This document shows positions 1 through 8,997 of a stretch of 64,000 nt of DNA, piece after piece. How positions within the stretch are numbered: position 1 is the stretch's first letter; every line of letters starts with the position of its first letter. The stretch lies in the NCBI RefSeq assembly GCF_963669205.1, contig NZ_OY769915.1, positions 4,128,001 through 4,192,000 of the forward strand, written 5' to 3'. A program made the translations under genes and the position numbers. The stretch is from an uncultured Roseibium sp. GTDB taxonomy: Bacteria > Pseudomonadota > Alphaproteobacteria > Rhizobiales > Stappiaceae. A model generated the notes under the pieces. That model was not told the origin of the DNA. It did not search any database and saw nothing but the letters and a program-made list of their open reading frames with translations.

Positions 1-79
1 CCTCGTCAAAGACGGCCAGGGTGTCTTTGGAAACATCAATTCCGGCAACCGCGGCCGGAGCTCTTTCAAGACGGGTCAT
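1..79 (-). CDS. IS110-family transposase, N-terminal fragment at window edge
   Basis: This encodes the first 26 residues of the DEDD recombinase found complete at 43339-44286, including the segment AGIDVSKDTLAVFDE, which carries the first catalytic Asp of the RuvC-like DEDD domain. I place the start at the ATG complementary to 77-79 (MTRLERAP), as in the full copy. An in-frame ATG at 139 would add 20 residues not typical of the family. The remainder is outside the window, so whether this copy is intact cannot be judged. Confidence 0.8.
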   Translation of the reverse strand, partial: MTRLERAPAAVAGIDVSKDTLAVFDE

Positions 80-288
80 GACAGTGGTAACCTGTTCGTG
101 CTTCGGATTGTTTGCGGGCGTGCTGTCACAGAGGCCCAATCAACTCTCCAAGCGGGAAAAGGAAGTGGCAGGGAACCATGATGACAACGGGTGAAAACCC
201 GATCCCGGAACGGTCGCCTGTCACTGGCCATCTGGCTATTGCTCAGCCAGATGGCCACCTACAAAAATACAACAAAAAGCAGAAACAA
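80..288 (-). ncRNA. IS110 non-coding end, candidate bridge RNA region (copy 1)
   Basis: This is the untranslated end of the IS110 element, upstream of the transposase. IS110-family elements are known to encode a structured bridge RNA from such a segment, which pairs with target and donor DNA. Visible structure: a 13-bp perfect hairpin with arms 225-237 and 245-257 and a 7-base loop. That the segment is transcribed is inferred from the family, not seen. Confidence 0.45.
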
Positions 289-1015
289 CCCCGGACGCAG
301 CGCAGCGCAGATCCGGGGCCGGAGAGCCACCACGCGGGCGAATGCACACGTCCGTCCTTCCGGACAAGGACTGCGGAGCCGGACGCAGAGCCGGAATCCA
401 GATTTGAGCGTGAGCGAAGCAAACACCAAAACCCCACGCCCTGCCAGTCAGAAACGGAACGGCATGGATCCCGGCTCGCGCTCCGCTTGGCCGGGATGAC
501 TGCGGTGAGTATGGGGCACTTCTCCTTTCCCTCCATTGTCACCCCGGACGCAGCGCAGCGGAGATCCGGGGCCCACTCGTTTCCGGAGCAGGTGCCGCCA
601 TGCAAGGAGCCCGCATCCGGCTCAAACACCCCAAAGACCGTCTTGCGGCACGCTGGATTGGATCCCCGATCAGGTCGGGGATGACACCGGTGGGGTGGGC
701 GCCTCTCCCTCCCTTGTCACCCCGGACGCAGCGCAGCGGAGATCCGGGGCCGGAGAGCCACGACGCGGGCGAATGCACACGTCCGTCATTCCGGACAAGG
801 GCGGCGAAGCCGGACGCCGAGCCGGAATCCAGACATGAGCTTGCGCGGAGCGAACACCAAAACCCCACGCCCTGCCAGTCAGAAACGGAACGGCATGGAT
901 CCCGGCGCGCGCTCCGCTTGGCCGGGATGACGCCAGTGGTTGTGGCGTGGGCACCTCTCCATTCCCCTCGATCGTCACCCCGGACGCAGCGCTGCACTCG
1001 GCCGGATGACGGAGG
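289..1015. repeat. Palindromic (REP-like) repeat array with two 180-bp direct repeats
   Basis: This stretch is a patchwork of short palindromes of two kinds: GTCACCCCGGACGCAGCGCA with its partner GATCCGGGG, and GATCCCGGC with GCCGGGATGAC (for example 465-500, 536-575, 657-685, 715-751, 895-931). Positions 321-500 and 752-931 are near-identical direct repeats 431 bp apart. Every frame through it is low-complexity Arg/Pro/Ser-rich translation of the palindromes, so I call no gene. Related arrays occur at 3836-4840 and as single copies across the window. Confidence 0.85.
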
Positions 1016-1529
1016 GTGAACCTGCATCACGCCGAGATTCTCTCAAAAGTTGCGCAAACTGCGTAATTGATCTTCTTGAGTGCGCATCTCAAGCGCAACA
1101 GATCCGGCCCGGCCTGGCCGGAAGAGAGCTGAACGGAGCACCCGATCTCAAGCCAACTATCTGACTTAAACACATTATCAAAAAGACACCAGGCATGGAT
1201 TGCGGCCTGAAACCCACCGGAAAATGTGCGGCCTCCACCAAAACACAACCACTCCTAAAGATTGCGCAATTCGCATAACTTTCAATTGATGGTTGAGATA
1301 CCAATAAAGCTGCGCCAGGCAGAATCGGGGGACGCCGGCACGGGAAGCCAACCTGGGGTCGCCGCGTTCGGCAGGGCCTCAAGGGAACGCCGGGCCGTGC
1401 ATGCCAACCTGCATCTGAATGGCGCATGCGGACGCAGACTTCCGGCCACCCGGCATCCTTCGGCGGATACGTCAGGACGCACGGCCCGGATGCCGCATCC
1501 ATTCTTGCCACAAGGAAGGCAGACATCCA
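1016..1529. other. Intergenic region upstream of the exported-protein trio
   Basis: No convincing gene is present; ORFs here lack ribosome-binding sites and protein-like composition. The stretch 1150-1280 is less GC-rich and probably holds the promoter for the downstream gene. I could not assign -35/-10 boxes with confidence. Confidence 0.5.
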
Positions 1530-1934
1530 ATGAACCGACTTAAAACTCTCGCATATTCAATCCTGTTCGCACTTGCTTGCGTGACCGGCGCTAGTGCGAC
1601 CAACACGATCAGCTTCCCGGTTTCCTCCGGCGTGCCCCATGTGAAGGGCGGTTTCAAGAACGAGGCGGGCGTCGTCGTCACCAAGGTCAAGGTCAACCAG
1701 CAGTCGCAAAACGGCTGCGACCAGATCGACAAGTCCAATGACGCCAACCTCTCGGAAGGCAACGGCTTCTACGTCGAATACAACCCCATGTGCGATTACG
1801 AATTTCACATCGAGGTCTCCGGCTGCCCCAACAAGGAACAGCATGTGTCTTCCTCCGACATCCAGAGCGGCCAGACCGAAGTGGTCCTGAAAGGCACCTG
1901 CGTCAACCTGAAAACGAGCCGCGAGGTGCCGTGA
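1530..1934 (+). CDS. Exported protein of unknown function, 134 aa
   Basis: A Sec-type signal peptide spans residues 1-22 (MNRLKTL, a hydrophobic core, then GASA before the mature ATNTISF). The mature part of about 110 residues is predicted beta-rich and contains four cysteines (in GCDQ, MCDY, GCPN and TCVN) that could form two disulfides in the periplasm. The start is fixed by AAGGAAGG about 10 bases upstream; an in-frame extension to 1419 is not protein-like. It is the first of three co-oriented exported proteins lying between two repeat arrays. I do not recognise a family. That it is secreted is well supported; its role is unknown. Confidence 0.75.
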   Translation: MNRLKTLAYSILFALACVTGASATNTISFPVSSGVPHVKGGFKNEAGVVVTKVKVNQQSQNGCDQIDKSNDANLSEGNGFYVEYNPMCDYEFHIEVSGCPNKEQHVSSSDIQSGQTEVVLKGTCVNLKTSREVP

Positions 1935-1997
1935 TCACGGTCCGCTGAGCATCTGAAAAACTGTGGGAGCGTCCCGATCCGCTCCCGTTCGGCCGGT

Positions 1998-2024
1998 TTG
2001 CGGGAAACGGTCTGTTTCCCGCAA
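1998..2024 (+). other. 11-bp perfect hairpin between two exported-protein genes
   Basis: Arms 1998-2008 (TTGCGGGAAAC) and 2014-2024 (GTTTCCCGCAA) pair perfectly around a 5-base loop. No T-run follows, so it is not a canonical intrinsic terminator. It may stabilise the upstream message or cause pausing. Confidence 0.55.
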
Positions 2025-2099
2025 GGCGGTTGTCCCGCGCCGGGTGAACACACCGGCGGAACACGTCGCCGACCATAGCCTGCGAAGGAACCTAGTTAC

Positions 2100-2516
2100 A
2101 TGAAAAGACCCGCATTTGCGCTTGCCGTCGCGCTGGCCGCACTGCTGACGCTGCCGTCGACGACGGCCCTTGCCGCCGGCAAAAAACACATCACGCTTCA
2201 TGTCATCAACGACACGGCCTACGACTTCACCAACGGCAACGCGACGCACAAGCAGGTTCATGTCGACAGCGTACCGACGACCGTCAAGAAAGGACAAACG
2301 GGACTCGTGAAGTTTCACTTCAACGAGGATGGTGCATCCGACGTGAAGATGTATGTCACCTACGACATTGCCTCCGATAACGGCGAGCAGGTCGAAGTCA
2401 AATACCACGTCACGGCAAAGGGTTATGACTGCGATGTCGTATCTCCGCCGGACATTGCGGCCTACAAGAACGACTGCCATGACATCGACGTTCACTACGG
2501 CTTTGAAAACAACTGA
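2100..2516 (+). CDS. Exported beta-rich protein of unknown function, 138 aa
   Basis: A clear signal peptide (MKRPAFALAVALAALLTLP, cleavage near ALA-AG at residues 24-26) leads a mature domain of about 113 residues. Its HITLHVINDTAYDF start, KKGQTGLVKF middle and MYVTYDI strand pattern resemble small beta-sandwich proteins that bind surfaces or lipids (aegerolysin-like). This is an impression of the pattern, not a family assignment. Two cysteines (YDCD, NDCH) may pair. GAAGGAACC lies about 9 bases upstream of the ATG. It follows the first exported protein after 165 bp containing a strong hairpin and lies 26 bp before the lipoprotein gene, so the three are probably co-expressed. Confidence 0.75.
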   Translation: MKRPAFALAVALAALLTLPSTTALAAGKKHITLHVINDTAYDFTNGNATHKQVHVDSVPTTVKKGQTGLVKFHFNEDGASDVKMYVTYDIASDNGEQVEVKYHVTAKGYDCDVVSPPDIAAYKNDCHDIDVHYGFENN

Positions 2517-2542
2517 CGCGCCGGCCCGGAACCCGCCAAGAC

Positions 2543-3832
2543 ATGTCCAGACACCCGGATCTGAAACCGTCGGCCACGCAGACGAGGTGCCGGTTGCCGT
2601 GCCGGCAGCGAGGGCGCAGATTGCACCTGCAGCCCGCAATTTTCCTTGTTCTGTCGGTTCTGCTCGGCGCGTGTGCCGGCAATATCGTCACCGACAGCGG
2701 CGTCTATTACAACCGCGGCCTTGAACAGTCCTACAACGACCTTCTGCTTGCCAACGTCATCCGCTCGGCCAAGGGACTACCGACCTACTTTTCCGCCGTC
2801 GGCGACTATTCGGCCAATGCGGATACGTCCATCAGCAACGACTTTTCCATCAGCGGGGAGTTGGGGGAGCTCCTGCTCAGCGAACTCGACCTGAGCGCCA
2901 GCACGAGCCGCGATTTCGGCCGCAATGCGAATGTTTCCTCCCTTGAATCGGAAACCTTCGTGCAGGCGATGCTGACGCCGCTGAGCCCGAAGCTGTTCTT
3001 TCTTCTGGCGGAAGGGCGCTCGCGCCAGCGCCTCGATCTTCTGTCCGTGCTCGCGGTGAAGTGGATCCTGATTCCCGAGGCGACCGTCATGCGCATCAGA
3101 ACGTCGGCACTGGAGGCCTGCAGCCGGGAAGCCCACACCTATTCCCGGGAACTGCGCGCCATCTGCGCGAGCTATCCGCAGACGGTGGCGGATGCCGCCT
3201 GCGCGGGCACATTTCGGGCGAAAAGCCGGGAAAAAGTGCTGTTGCGGAGTGACCCGACCAACCCTTGTTCCCACGTCCGTTTCCGGCACCTGATGGAAGC
3301 CATCACGATCCTGCAGCCTGCCCTTCTGCGCAACAGCGCCCCGGGCTCCATCACGCTGATCGCGCAGGAGCAGTTGCACCAGGAGAAGACATCCGGGGAC
3401 GCACCGGCTGCTTCGACCGGAACAGCAAAGAGCGGCACAAACAAACCGGCGGCCAGGCCAAGCCGGCAGGACGCGTCCTCGGCAGCGCTGATTTTCGGCA
3501 AGGACAGCGACTATGCGCTCCGTTCCCCGAACGAGATCCTGCAATATCTCGGCAGCGCCGTCCGCGCCATGCACCGGCACAAGTCGGGACCGAGGCTGAT
3601 CGGACCGGACGGGCGGAAGATCCCGGTCTTCGAGGTGGTGACGGGACCCTTCGGCTTCAGCAGCGCGATCGACGTGACGGTCGACGGCGAGCGCTACGGT
3701 ATCCGCACGCACAGGCTCACGGAAGATCCGCAAAGTTTCACCCTGCAGTCCCTTGCCATCCTGAAAGACATCATCAGCATCAACACCTCGCAGAACGTGC
3801 TGCCGAAGAACCCGACGGTCTTCCTGCGTTAG
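2543..3832 (+). CDS. Predicted outer-membrane or periplasmic lipoprotein of unknown function, about 403-429 aa
   Basis: A lipobox (VLLGAC) follows a hydrophobic stretch, so the mature protein should be lipid-anchored at the Cys of LLGAC. With the ATG at 2543 the N-terminus has an unusually long Arg-rich region. A TTG at 2621 preceded by GAGGG would give a normal 18-residue lipoprotein signal peptide and may be the true start. The body contains YNRGLEQSYNDLLLANVIRS and several further cysteines; residues around 280-315 are a low-complexity Ala/Thr/Ser/Lys linker separating an N-terminal helical part from a C-terminal domain. I recognise no enzyme motif. It lies 26 bp after the preceding exported protein. 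Confidence 0.75.
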   Translation: MSRHPDLKPSATQTRCRLPCRQRGRRLHLQPAIFLVLSVLLGACAGNIVTDSGVYYNRGLEQSYNDLLLANVIRSAKGLPTYFSAVGDYSANADTSISNDFSISGELGELLLSELDLSASTSRDFGRNANVSSLESETFVQAMLTPLSPKLFFLLAEGRSRQRLDLLSVLAVKWILIPEATVMRIRTSALEACSREAHTYSRELRAICASYPQTVADAACAGTFRAKSREKVLLRSDPTNPCSHVRFRHLMEAITILQPALLRNSAPGSITLIAQEQLHQEKTSGDAPAASTGTAKSGTNKPAARPSRQDASSAALIFGKDSDYALRSPNEILQYLGSAVRAMHRHKSGPRLIGPDGRKIPVFEVVTGPFGFSSAIDVTVDGERYGIRTHRLTEDPQSFTLQSLAILKDIISINTSQNVLPKNPTVFLR

Positions 3833-3835
3833 GTG

Positions 3836-4840
3836 GAGCCGGACGCCGGACCGGATTCCAGATTTGAGCGTGAGCGAAGCGAACACCAAAACCACATGCC
3901 CTCCTGGCGGAAACGGAACGGCATGGATCCCGGCTCGCGCTGCGCTTGGCCGGGATGACGCCGGTGGGGGTGGGCGCCTCACCCTCTCCTCCCTTGTCAC
4001 CCCGGACACAGCGCAGCGGAGATCCGGGGCCCACTCGCTTCCAGAGCAGGTGCCGTCCTGGCTTGTGGCAGGCGCCGTGCTCCGGCACTGCTTCTTCCAA
4101 TTCGCGGCACGCCGGATTGGGTCCCGGCTCGCGCTCCGCTTGGCCGGGATGACGCCGGTGGGGGTGGGCGCCTCTCCCTCCCTCCCTTGTCACCCCGGAC
4201 GCAGCGCAGCGGAGATCCGGGGCCCACTCGCTTCCAGAGCAGGTGCCGTCCTGGCTTGTGGCAGGCGCCGCGCTCCGGCACTGCTTCTTCCAATTCGCGG
4301 CACGCCGGATTGGGTCCCGGCTCGCGCTGCGCTTGGCCGGGATGACGCCGGTGGGTGTGGGCACCTCTCCTTTCCCTCGCTTGTCACCCCGGACGCAGCG
4401 CAGCGGAGATCCGGGGCCCACTCGTTTCCAGAGCAGGCGCCGTCCTGGCTTGTGGCAGGCGTCGTGCTCCGGCACTGCTTCTTCCAATTCGCAGCACGCT
4501 GGATTGGGTCCCGGCTCGCGCTGCGCTTGGCCGGGATGACACCGGTGGGTGTGGGGCGCTTCTCCCTCCCCTCCCTTGTCACCCCGGACGCAGCGCAGCG
4601 GAGATCCGGGGCCCACTCGTTTCCAGAGCAGGTGCCGTCCTGGCTTGTGGCAGGCGTCGTGCTCAGGCTCTGCTTCTTCCAATTCGCGGCACGCCGGATT
4701 GGGTCCCGGCTCGCGCTGCGCTTGGCCGGGATGACGCCGGAGGGGGTTGCAAAGACAGGCATCTCTGTTCGTCACCCCGGACGCAGCGCAGCGGAGATCC
4801 GGGGCCGGAGAGCCACCACGCGGGGGAATGCCCACGGAAG
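3836..4840. repeat. Tandem array of a ~194-bp unit built from REP-like palindromes
   Basis: The segment CGGCTCGCGC recurs at 3931, 4125, 4318, 4512 and 4707, a spacing of 193-195 bp. Each unit carries GCCGGGATGAC, a GTCACCCCGGAC palindrome, and a spacer reading CAGGTGCCGTCCTGGCTTGT or a close variant. Four full units are flanked by partial ones; both outer ends resemble the array at 289-1015. Long ORFs crossing it on both strands arise because the period is close to a multiple of three; they are not genes. Confidence 0.9.
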
Positions 4841-4948
4841 GAACCTGGACGCCTGCGCCGCGACGCATCAGTTTGCAGACGCCTCCCGCTGTACCGCAAC
4901 AGCCGATGCGACCCGCGTCGGTCAAGACGCCACGACGGACAGAAAGAT

Positions 4949-5965
4949 CTATGTTGTCGGCGATGCGCCCAGCGGCTGCGACGCCTTGAGCCGCGTTTCG
5001 GAGGGCAATTCGCCAAACTGCCTGCGATAGTGGGACGTGAACCTGCTCCAGTCCCAGAAGCCCTCTTCGGCAGCAATGTCGCCGATGCTGACTTCCCTAA
5101 GGGTCTCGTCGAGCAGTTTCCGCCTCGCGTTGTGCAGCCGCACCACGCGGGCGTAAGAGAGTGGCCCCATGTTCACCTGGTCGGCAAAGGCCTGTTCGAA
5201 AAGCCGCTGGGACCCGTGCTTGCTGATCGACGTCCTGAAACTCCGCGACATGTCCTCACACGCGTTGAGAAGCAGCCGGCGTGCCAGAAGAAAACGTTCG
5301 CGCGCCCTGGAGATCGTGTAGGTCGAATACCTGTTTTGCCGCAGCCACTCCAGATTGAACCCGGTTACAAGCCCGAGCAGGAATGTCTCGTCCACCACCC
5401 GCCGCAGGTCTGCAGACGAGCCTGAGACCATGCTTTCAAGCACGCCATGGGCAGTCTCACGGAAACGCTCTGCAAGCCACAGCGAATTCACCAGGACCGG
5501 CCGGTCGCGGATGCTGCCGAACCAGTCCGAAACCTCAGGAAGCAGAACCGGATGCGTGAGGAGAGCGTTCATTTCGACTTTCACAACGACGGCCAGACAA
5601 TCGGGTGGCAGAACGGTGTGATGTTCCGTCAGTGGCGGCCCGACCAGCACCCAGTCGGTTGCATCGGTGACACCGCCGAAAGAAACCTCTTCGGTCAATC
5701 CGCTGACAGCCGCTACAAAGGTAAACTCACCGCCGGGCAGCAGCATTTCCACCTCAAGCGCCCGGCTGTAGTTCTCGACAAAAACGGATACCCGGCCAGT
5801 CTTCGTGGCAAGCAGGCGTCCCTTGAACCGGCCAGGGGTCAACTGAATGGACCTGTAGTTGTCCAGCAGGAGATCAAGCTGCGAATGACTGTCGTTCAGC
5901 TCGAGATAGGAGACGAATTCATTTTGCCCCAACCGGGCCGAGGGCGGAAACCAGATGTCGCTCAT
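4949..5965 (-). CDS. AraC-family transcriptional regulator, paralog 1 (338 aa)
   Basis: The C-terminal ~100 residues are an AraC-type double helix-turn-helix (QVNMGPLSYARVVRL, SIGDIAAEEGFWDWSRF, then YRRQFGELPSETR). The N-terminal ~220 residues are a sensor-like domain shared with three neighbours (WFPPSARL start, LTPGRFKGRL, LPEVSDWF) and resembling EutR-type AraC proteins; its ligand is unknown. The start at 5965 (MSDIWFPP) is supported by GGGAG 9 bases upstream and by alignment with paralogs 2 and 3; an upstream in-frame extension is not conserved. It is last in a head-to-tail run of three on the minus strand. Confidence 0.9.
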   Translation of the reverse strand: MSDIWFPPSARLGQNEFVSYLELNDSHSQLDLLLDNYRSIQLTPGRFKGRLLATKTGRVSVFVENYSRALEVEMLLPGGEFTFVAAVSGLTEEVSFGGVTDATDWVLVGPPLTEHHTVLPPDCLAVVVKVEMNALLTHPVLLPEVSDWFGSIRDRPVLVNSLWLAERFRETAHGVLESMVSGSSADLRRVVDETFLLGLVTGFNLEWLRQNRYSTYTISRARERFLLARRLLLNACEDMSRSFRTSISKHGSQRLFEQAFADQVNMGPLSYARVVRLHNARRKLLDETLREVSIGDIAAEEGFWDWSRFTSHYRRQFGELPSETRLKASQPLGASPTT

Positions 5966-6179
5966 GGCCAGGCGCTCCCGGCCTGCGCGCGACGAACCGG
6001 CGGTCCCGGATGGTACGCTTTCGATCCCTTGCCGCGAAGCATCCGACAAAACGGCTGGTGAGCGATTTGATGAAAGTGTTTTTCGTACAGCATGGCTCTT
6101 TTCGGTCTTCTTGCGCTGTTTGGCCGACAGGCCTTTCGGGAGGGTAGGAATGGACAGCTTTCGAACCCATGAAAGGCTC

Positions 6180-7193
6180 TTAACAACCTGGTGGTTCACC
6201 CCTCATACGCGTTTCGGAGGGAAGCTCGCCGAACTGGCGGCGATAGTGGGTCGTGAACCTGCTCCAGTCCCAGAACCCCTCTTCAGCCGCAATATCGCCG
6301 ATGCTCGCGCCTGCCTGGTGTCCGTTCAGCAACTTCCGCCGCGCGTTGTTCAACCTGACAATCCTGGAATAGGTGAGCGGCCCCATTTGCACCTGGCTCG
6401 AAAACGCCTGTTCGAATATCCGTGGAGATCCGAGTTCCTTCAATGAAGACCTGTAGGTCTGCGCCACGTCTTCCTGCGCTGACAAAAGCAACTGACGGGC
6501 CTGCATGAAGCGCTTGCGTGCGCGGGACGGTTTGAATGTCGCGTAGCTGTTTTGCCGAAGCCACTCGAAGTTGAATCCGACCACGAGCCCAAGCAGAAAG
6601 GAGTCATCCACCAGTTTGCGGCACTCTGGTTTCGAACTTGAAACCATCGTTTCCAGCGCCGCGAGAGTATCCTCGCGGAACCGTGCCGCGAGCTGGGAAG
6701 AAGTCACCGAAACCGGACGGCCGCGCAGGCCGCACAACCAGTCGGCAACTTCGGGAAGCAAGGCGGGGTGCGCGAGCAAGGCGTCCTTTTGCACTTGTGC
6801 CCCAACACACATGAAAACAGGAGGCAGAACGCCTACACCTTCCGCGAGGGGTGGTGCGACCATCACCTGGTCGGTATCGCTTGCCGTGTCTGCACCCCAG
6901 GCAATGTCGGCGCGTCTGGGGATGGCAGCACCAAAGGTGAAGCAGTCGCCGGGCAGCATCCCGGCCGTTTCGAGCACCTGATTGTACTTCTCGACCACAA
7001 TCAAGACCCGGCCGGTGTGAATTTTGAGAACGCGCCCTGAAAATCGGCCGGGGCTCAACTGATTAAAATTGTAGTTGCTGCCGACATTGGCGAACACGAG
7101 ATCCAATTCCGAATGACAATCCGTCAATTCAAAATTGGAGACAAATTCATGTCCCTCCAACACTTCCGCAGGCGGAAACCAGATATCGCTCAT
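6180..7193 (-). CDS. AraC-family transcriptional regulator, paralog 2 (337 aa)
   Basis: It has the same architecture as its neighbours: an N-terminal sensor-like domain (MSDIWFPPAEVLEG, LSPGRFSGRV, LPEVADWL) and a C-terminal AraC double HTH (QVQMGPLTYSRIVRL, SIGDIAAEEGFWDWSRF, YRRQFGELPSETR). The start at 7193 is preceded by GGGAG, as in paralog 1, and the two coding starts align residue by residue. The 214-bp gap to paralog 1 is enough for its own promoter. Divergence is concentrated in the N-terminal half, consistent with duplicated regulators changing ligand while keeping similar DNA recognition. Confidence 0.9.
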   Translation of the reverse strand: MSDIWFPPAEVLEGHEFVSNFELTDCHSELDLVFANVGSNYNFNQLSPGRFSGRVLKIHTGRVLIVVEKYNQVLETAGMLPGDCFTFGAAIPRRADIAWGADTASDTDQVMVAPPLAEGVGVLPPVFMCVGAQVQKDALLAHPALLPEVADWLCGLRGRPVSVTSSQLAARFREDTLAALETMVSSSKPECRKLVDDSFLLGLVVGFNFEWLRQNSYATFKPSRARKRFMQARQLLLSAQEDVAQTYRSSLKELGSPRIFEQAFSSQVQMGPLTYSRIVRLNNARRKLLNGHQAGASIGDIAAEEGFWDWSRFTTHYRRQFGELPSETRMRGEPPGC

Positions 7194-7437
7194 GATCAGA
7201 CGCTCCCGGCCTGCGGGCGAGGAACCGGCAATATCGCAAAGTGCGCAGCCGGCCCCGCACCGGGTGCACTTTCCACCCCGCCTATTTTGCCGGTTCCGGG
7301 AACCTTCCGAAGACACGGAGCGCGCCCGATCCGGTGAAAACGACAGTCAAATGGCATGGTTCCATTCGCCCCGCGGAGATTTTTGCCGGCGGGCCGCCTT
7401 GCGAGCGGCCGATCTGCCTTTGGCATAAAAACAGGTC

Positions 7438-8439
7438 CTAGTCGGACAGATATTCGCCTCTCATGCGCGTTTCGGAGGGAAGCTCATTGAACTGCCGGCG
7501 ATAGTAGGTCGTGAACCTGCTCCAGTCCCAGAACCCCTCTTCCGCCGCGATGTCACCGATGCTTTCCTCTTCAAAGGTCTTGTCGAGGAGTTTCCGCCGA
7601 GCATTGTGCAGCCGCGTCACCCGCGAATAGGACAAGGGCCCCATGTTCACCTGGTCGGAAAATGCCTGTTCGAGAAGACGCTGGGAACCGAGTTTTCGCG
7701 AGGCCGACCTGAAATTTGACGCGACGTCTTCATGCGCCTCCAGAAGCAACTTCCTGGCAAGCAGGAAACGCTCACGCGCGCGCGATATCTTGTGTGTCGC
7801 AATCGTGTTCTGCCGCAACAGTTCCATGTTGAAACTGTTCACCAGAGCTGAGACGAAAGCCTTGTCGGCCGCAGCCCGGCAGATCCCGCCCGCTGCAGAC
7901 ATCACGCATTCCAGTACCACCTGCACATCGGCCCGGAAGCGCCTGGCAAGCCATGGTGAATTCACGAACACGGGATGCCGGGGCAGACTTTGGAACCAGT
8001 CGGCAACCTCGGGCAGCAAGGCCGAATGAGAAAGCAGGCAGGCCTTTTCAATCCGCGCGAGAACAAGCACGCAATCTGACGGCACAAGCGCAACATGCTC
8101 CCCCTTGGGTGCGGCAACCTGCAGCCAATCCGTGGATTTTGTCACACCACCGAATGCGACATCCGGTTCACCCATGCTTATGGCCGTTACAAAGGAAAAG
8201 TGGTCCGGGGAAATCAGCACCTCTTTTTCGAGAGGCTGATTGCTGTACTCGACATAAATCGAGACATCGCCGATATCCGCCGAAAAGATGCGGCCGTTGA
8301 ACGGCCCTGCGCCTAGCTGCACGTAACCGGATCTGTTCCCGAAACGAACCGCCTGTTCGTCGCAGTCAGAAAACTCTTCATGATGAAGGAAGTCGTGTTC
8401 GTTCGTAAATTTGGTTGCCGGAAACCAGTTTGCCAACAT
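7438..8439 (-). CDS. AraC-family transcriptional regulator, paralog 3 (333 aa)
   Basis: A third tandem member. The N-terminal domain begins MLANWFPATKF, aligning with the WFP start of paralogs 1 and 2, which is why I prefer the ATG at 8439 over the GTG four codons upstream (8451). The C-terminal AraC double HTH contains QVNMGPLSYSRVTRL, SIGDIAAEEGFWDWSRF and YRRQFNELPSETR. It is transcribed from an AT-rich intergenic region shared with the divergent LexA-like gene. A GGGAA ribosome-binding site lies just upstream. Confidence 0.9.
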   Translation of the reverse strand: MLANWFPATKFTNEHDFLHHEEFSDCDEQAVRFGNRSGYVQLGAGPFNGRIFSADIGDVSIYVEYSNQPLEKEVLISPDHFSFVTAISMGEPDVAFGGVTKSTDWLQVAAPKGEHVALVPSDCVLVLARIEKACLLSHSALLPEVADWFQSLPRHPVFVNSPWLARRFRADVQVVLECVMSAAGGICRAAADKAFVSALVNSFNMELLRQNTIATHKISRARERFLLARKLLLEAHEDVASNFRSASRKLGSQRLLEQAFSDQVNMGPLSYSRVTRLHNARRKLLDKTFEEESIGDIAAEEGFWDWSRFTTYYRRQFNELPSETRMRGEYLSD

Positions 8440-8997
8440 CGTCGTTCCCACAGTCGATCAGTCGCTTGCGACAGCTCTGTGGAACGCTCAAAACACAACT
8501 CTGGCCCAATCATGACCGATCCGGCCGCATTCTCACACAACATATCGCTCATCAAAACGGCGCTACCGCCTTCAGAAGCTCTGTTTTTTTATAAATTATT
8601 AACACAAGAATAAGTCGATACAGGCAGGCCGGTTATGCAGTTAGCGCAAAAATATCCGCCTTAAGTTAAAAAAACGGCCGAAATTAAATCTGTGGTTTAG
8701 ACGCCTTCCCTACACACCCGAAGAAGACGTTCGACATGCTTGCCGTCAGGGGACCGGACCGGTTCTCACGAGATGATTTCGCGAGCCCTACTCACCCTCG
8801 CCCCGCCGGATTTGAAATGGTGACACCGGCCGCAGGACTGAACCGGGCATTCCCCTCCTCAAACGGTGCCGCAGTGCAGCACATGACACGGCTCCTGCGT
8901 CCATACTGCGCTAAAAGCATAACACTCCAGCGGGTTTACATGCTCCGATAGGGCTAGGGCGAGCTAGAGATTCGCGTCTTATTTACGGAGATTTGTT
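8440..8997. other. AT-rich divergent intergenic region
   Basis: This 558-bp gap separates the AraC run (minus) from the LexA-like gene (plus). The part 8583-8700 is conspicuously AT-rich (TTTTTTTATAAATTATTAAC) and probably carries the promoter of paralog 3. A 71-codon ORF at 8736-8951 has a purine-rich stretch before its ATG but no recognisable protein character, so I leave it uncalled. No structured RNA was recognised. Confidence 0.5.

Larger units (their letters stand above)
1..288 (-). mobile_element. IS110-family insertion sequence, right-hand part only (cut by window edge)
   Basis: By reading both stretches side by side, the first 288 bases match 44208-44495 of the complete IS110 copy. 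The match stops at 288, where unrelated palindromic-repeat sequence begins, so 288 marks this element's terminus. The rest of the element lies left of the window. It points the same way as the complete copy 44 kb away. Both copies abut a CCCGGAC-type palindrome on this side, which suggests the element targets these repeats. Confidence 0.85.

Noticed and set aside
112..1030. Several long ORFs on both strands in the first repeat array
   Set aside because: They translate palindromic repeats into Arg/Pro/Ser-rich low-complexity sequence, overlap each other on both strands and lack ribosome-binding sites.
3931..4740. Regular spacing suggested a CRISPR array
   Set aside because: Units are ~194 bp, spacers are themselves repeated, and no cas genes are present.
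3780..5425. ORFs of 350-390 codons through the 194-bp tandem array
   Set aside because: Their length comes from the repeat; the same peptide recurs per unit on both strands, and they run into the AraC gene antisense.
5966..6199. N-terminal extension of AraC paralog 1
   Set aside because: Paralogs 2 and 3 share the WFP start and ribosome-binding site at the shorter start; the extension is not conserved.
8736..8951. 71-codon ORF before the LexA-like gene
   Set aside because: A purine-rich stretch precedes its ATG, but the composition is not protein-like and it occupies the promoter region.
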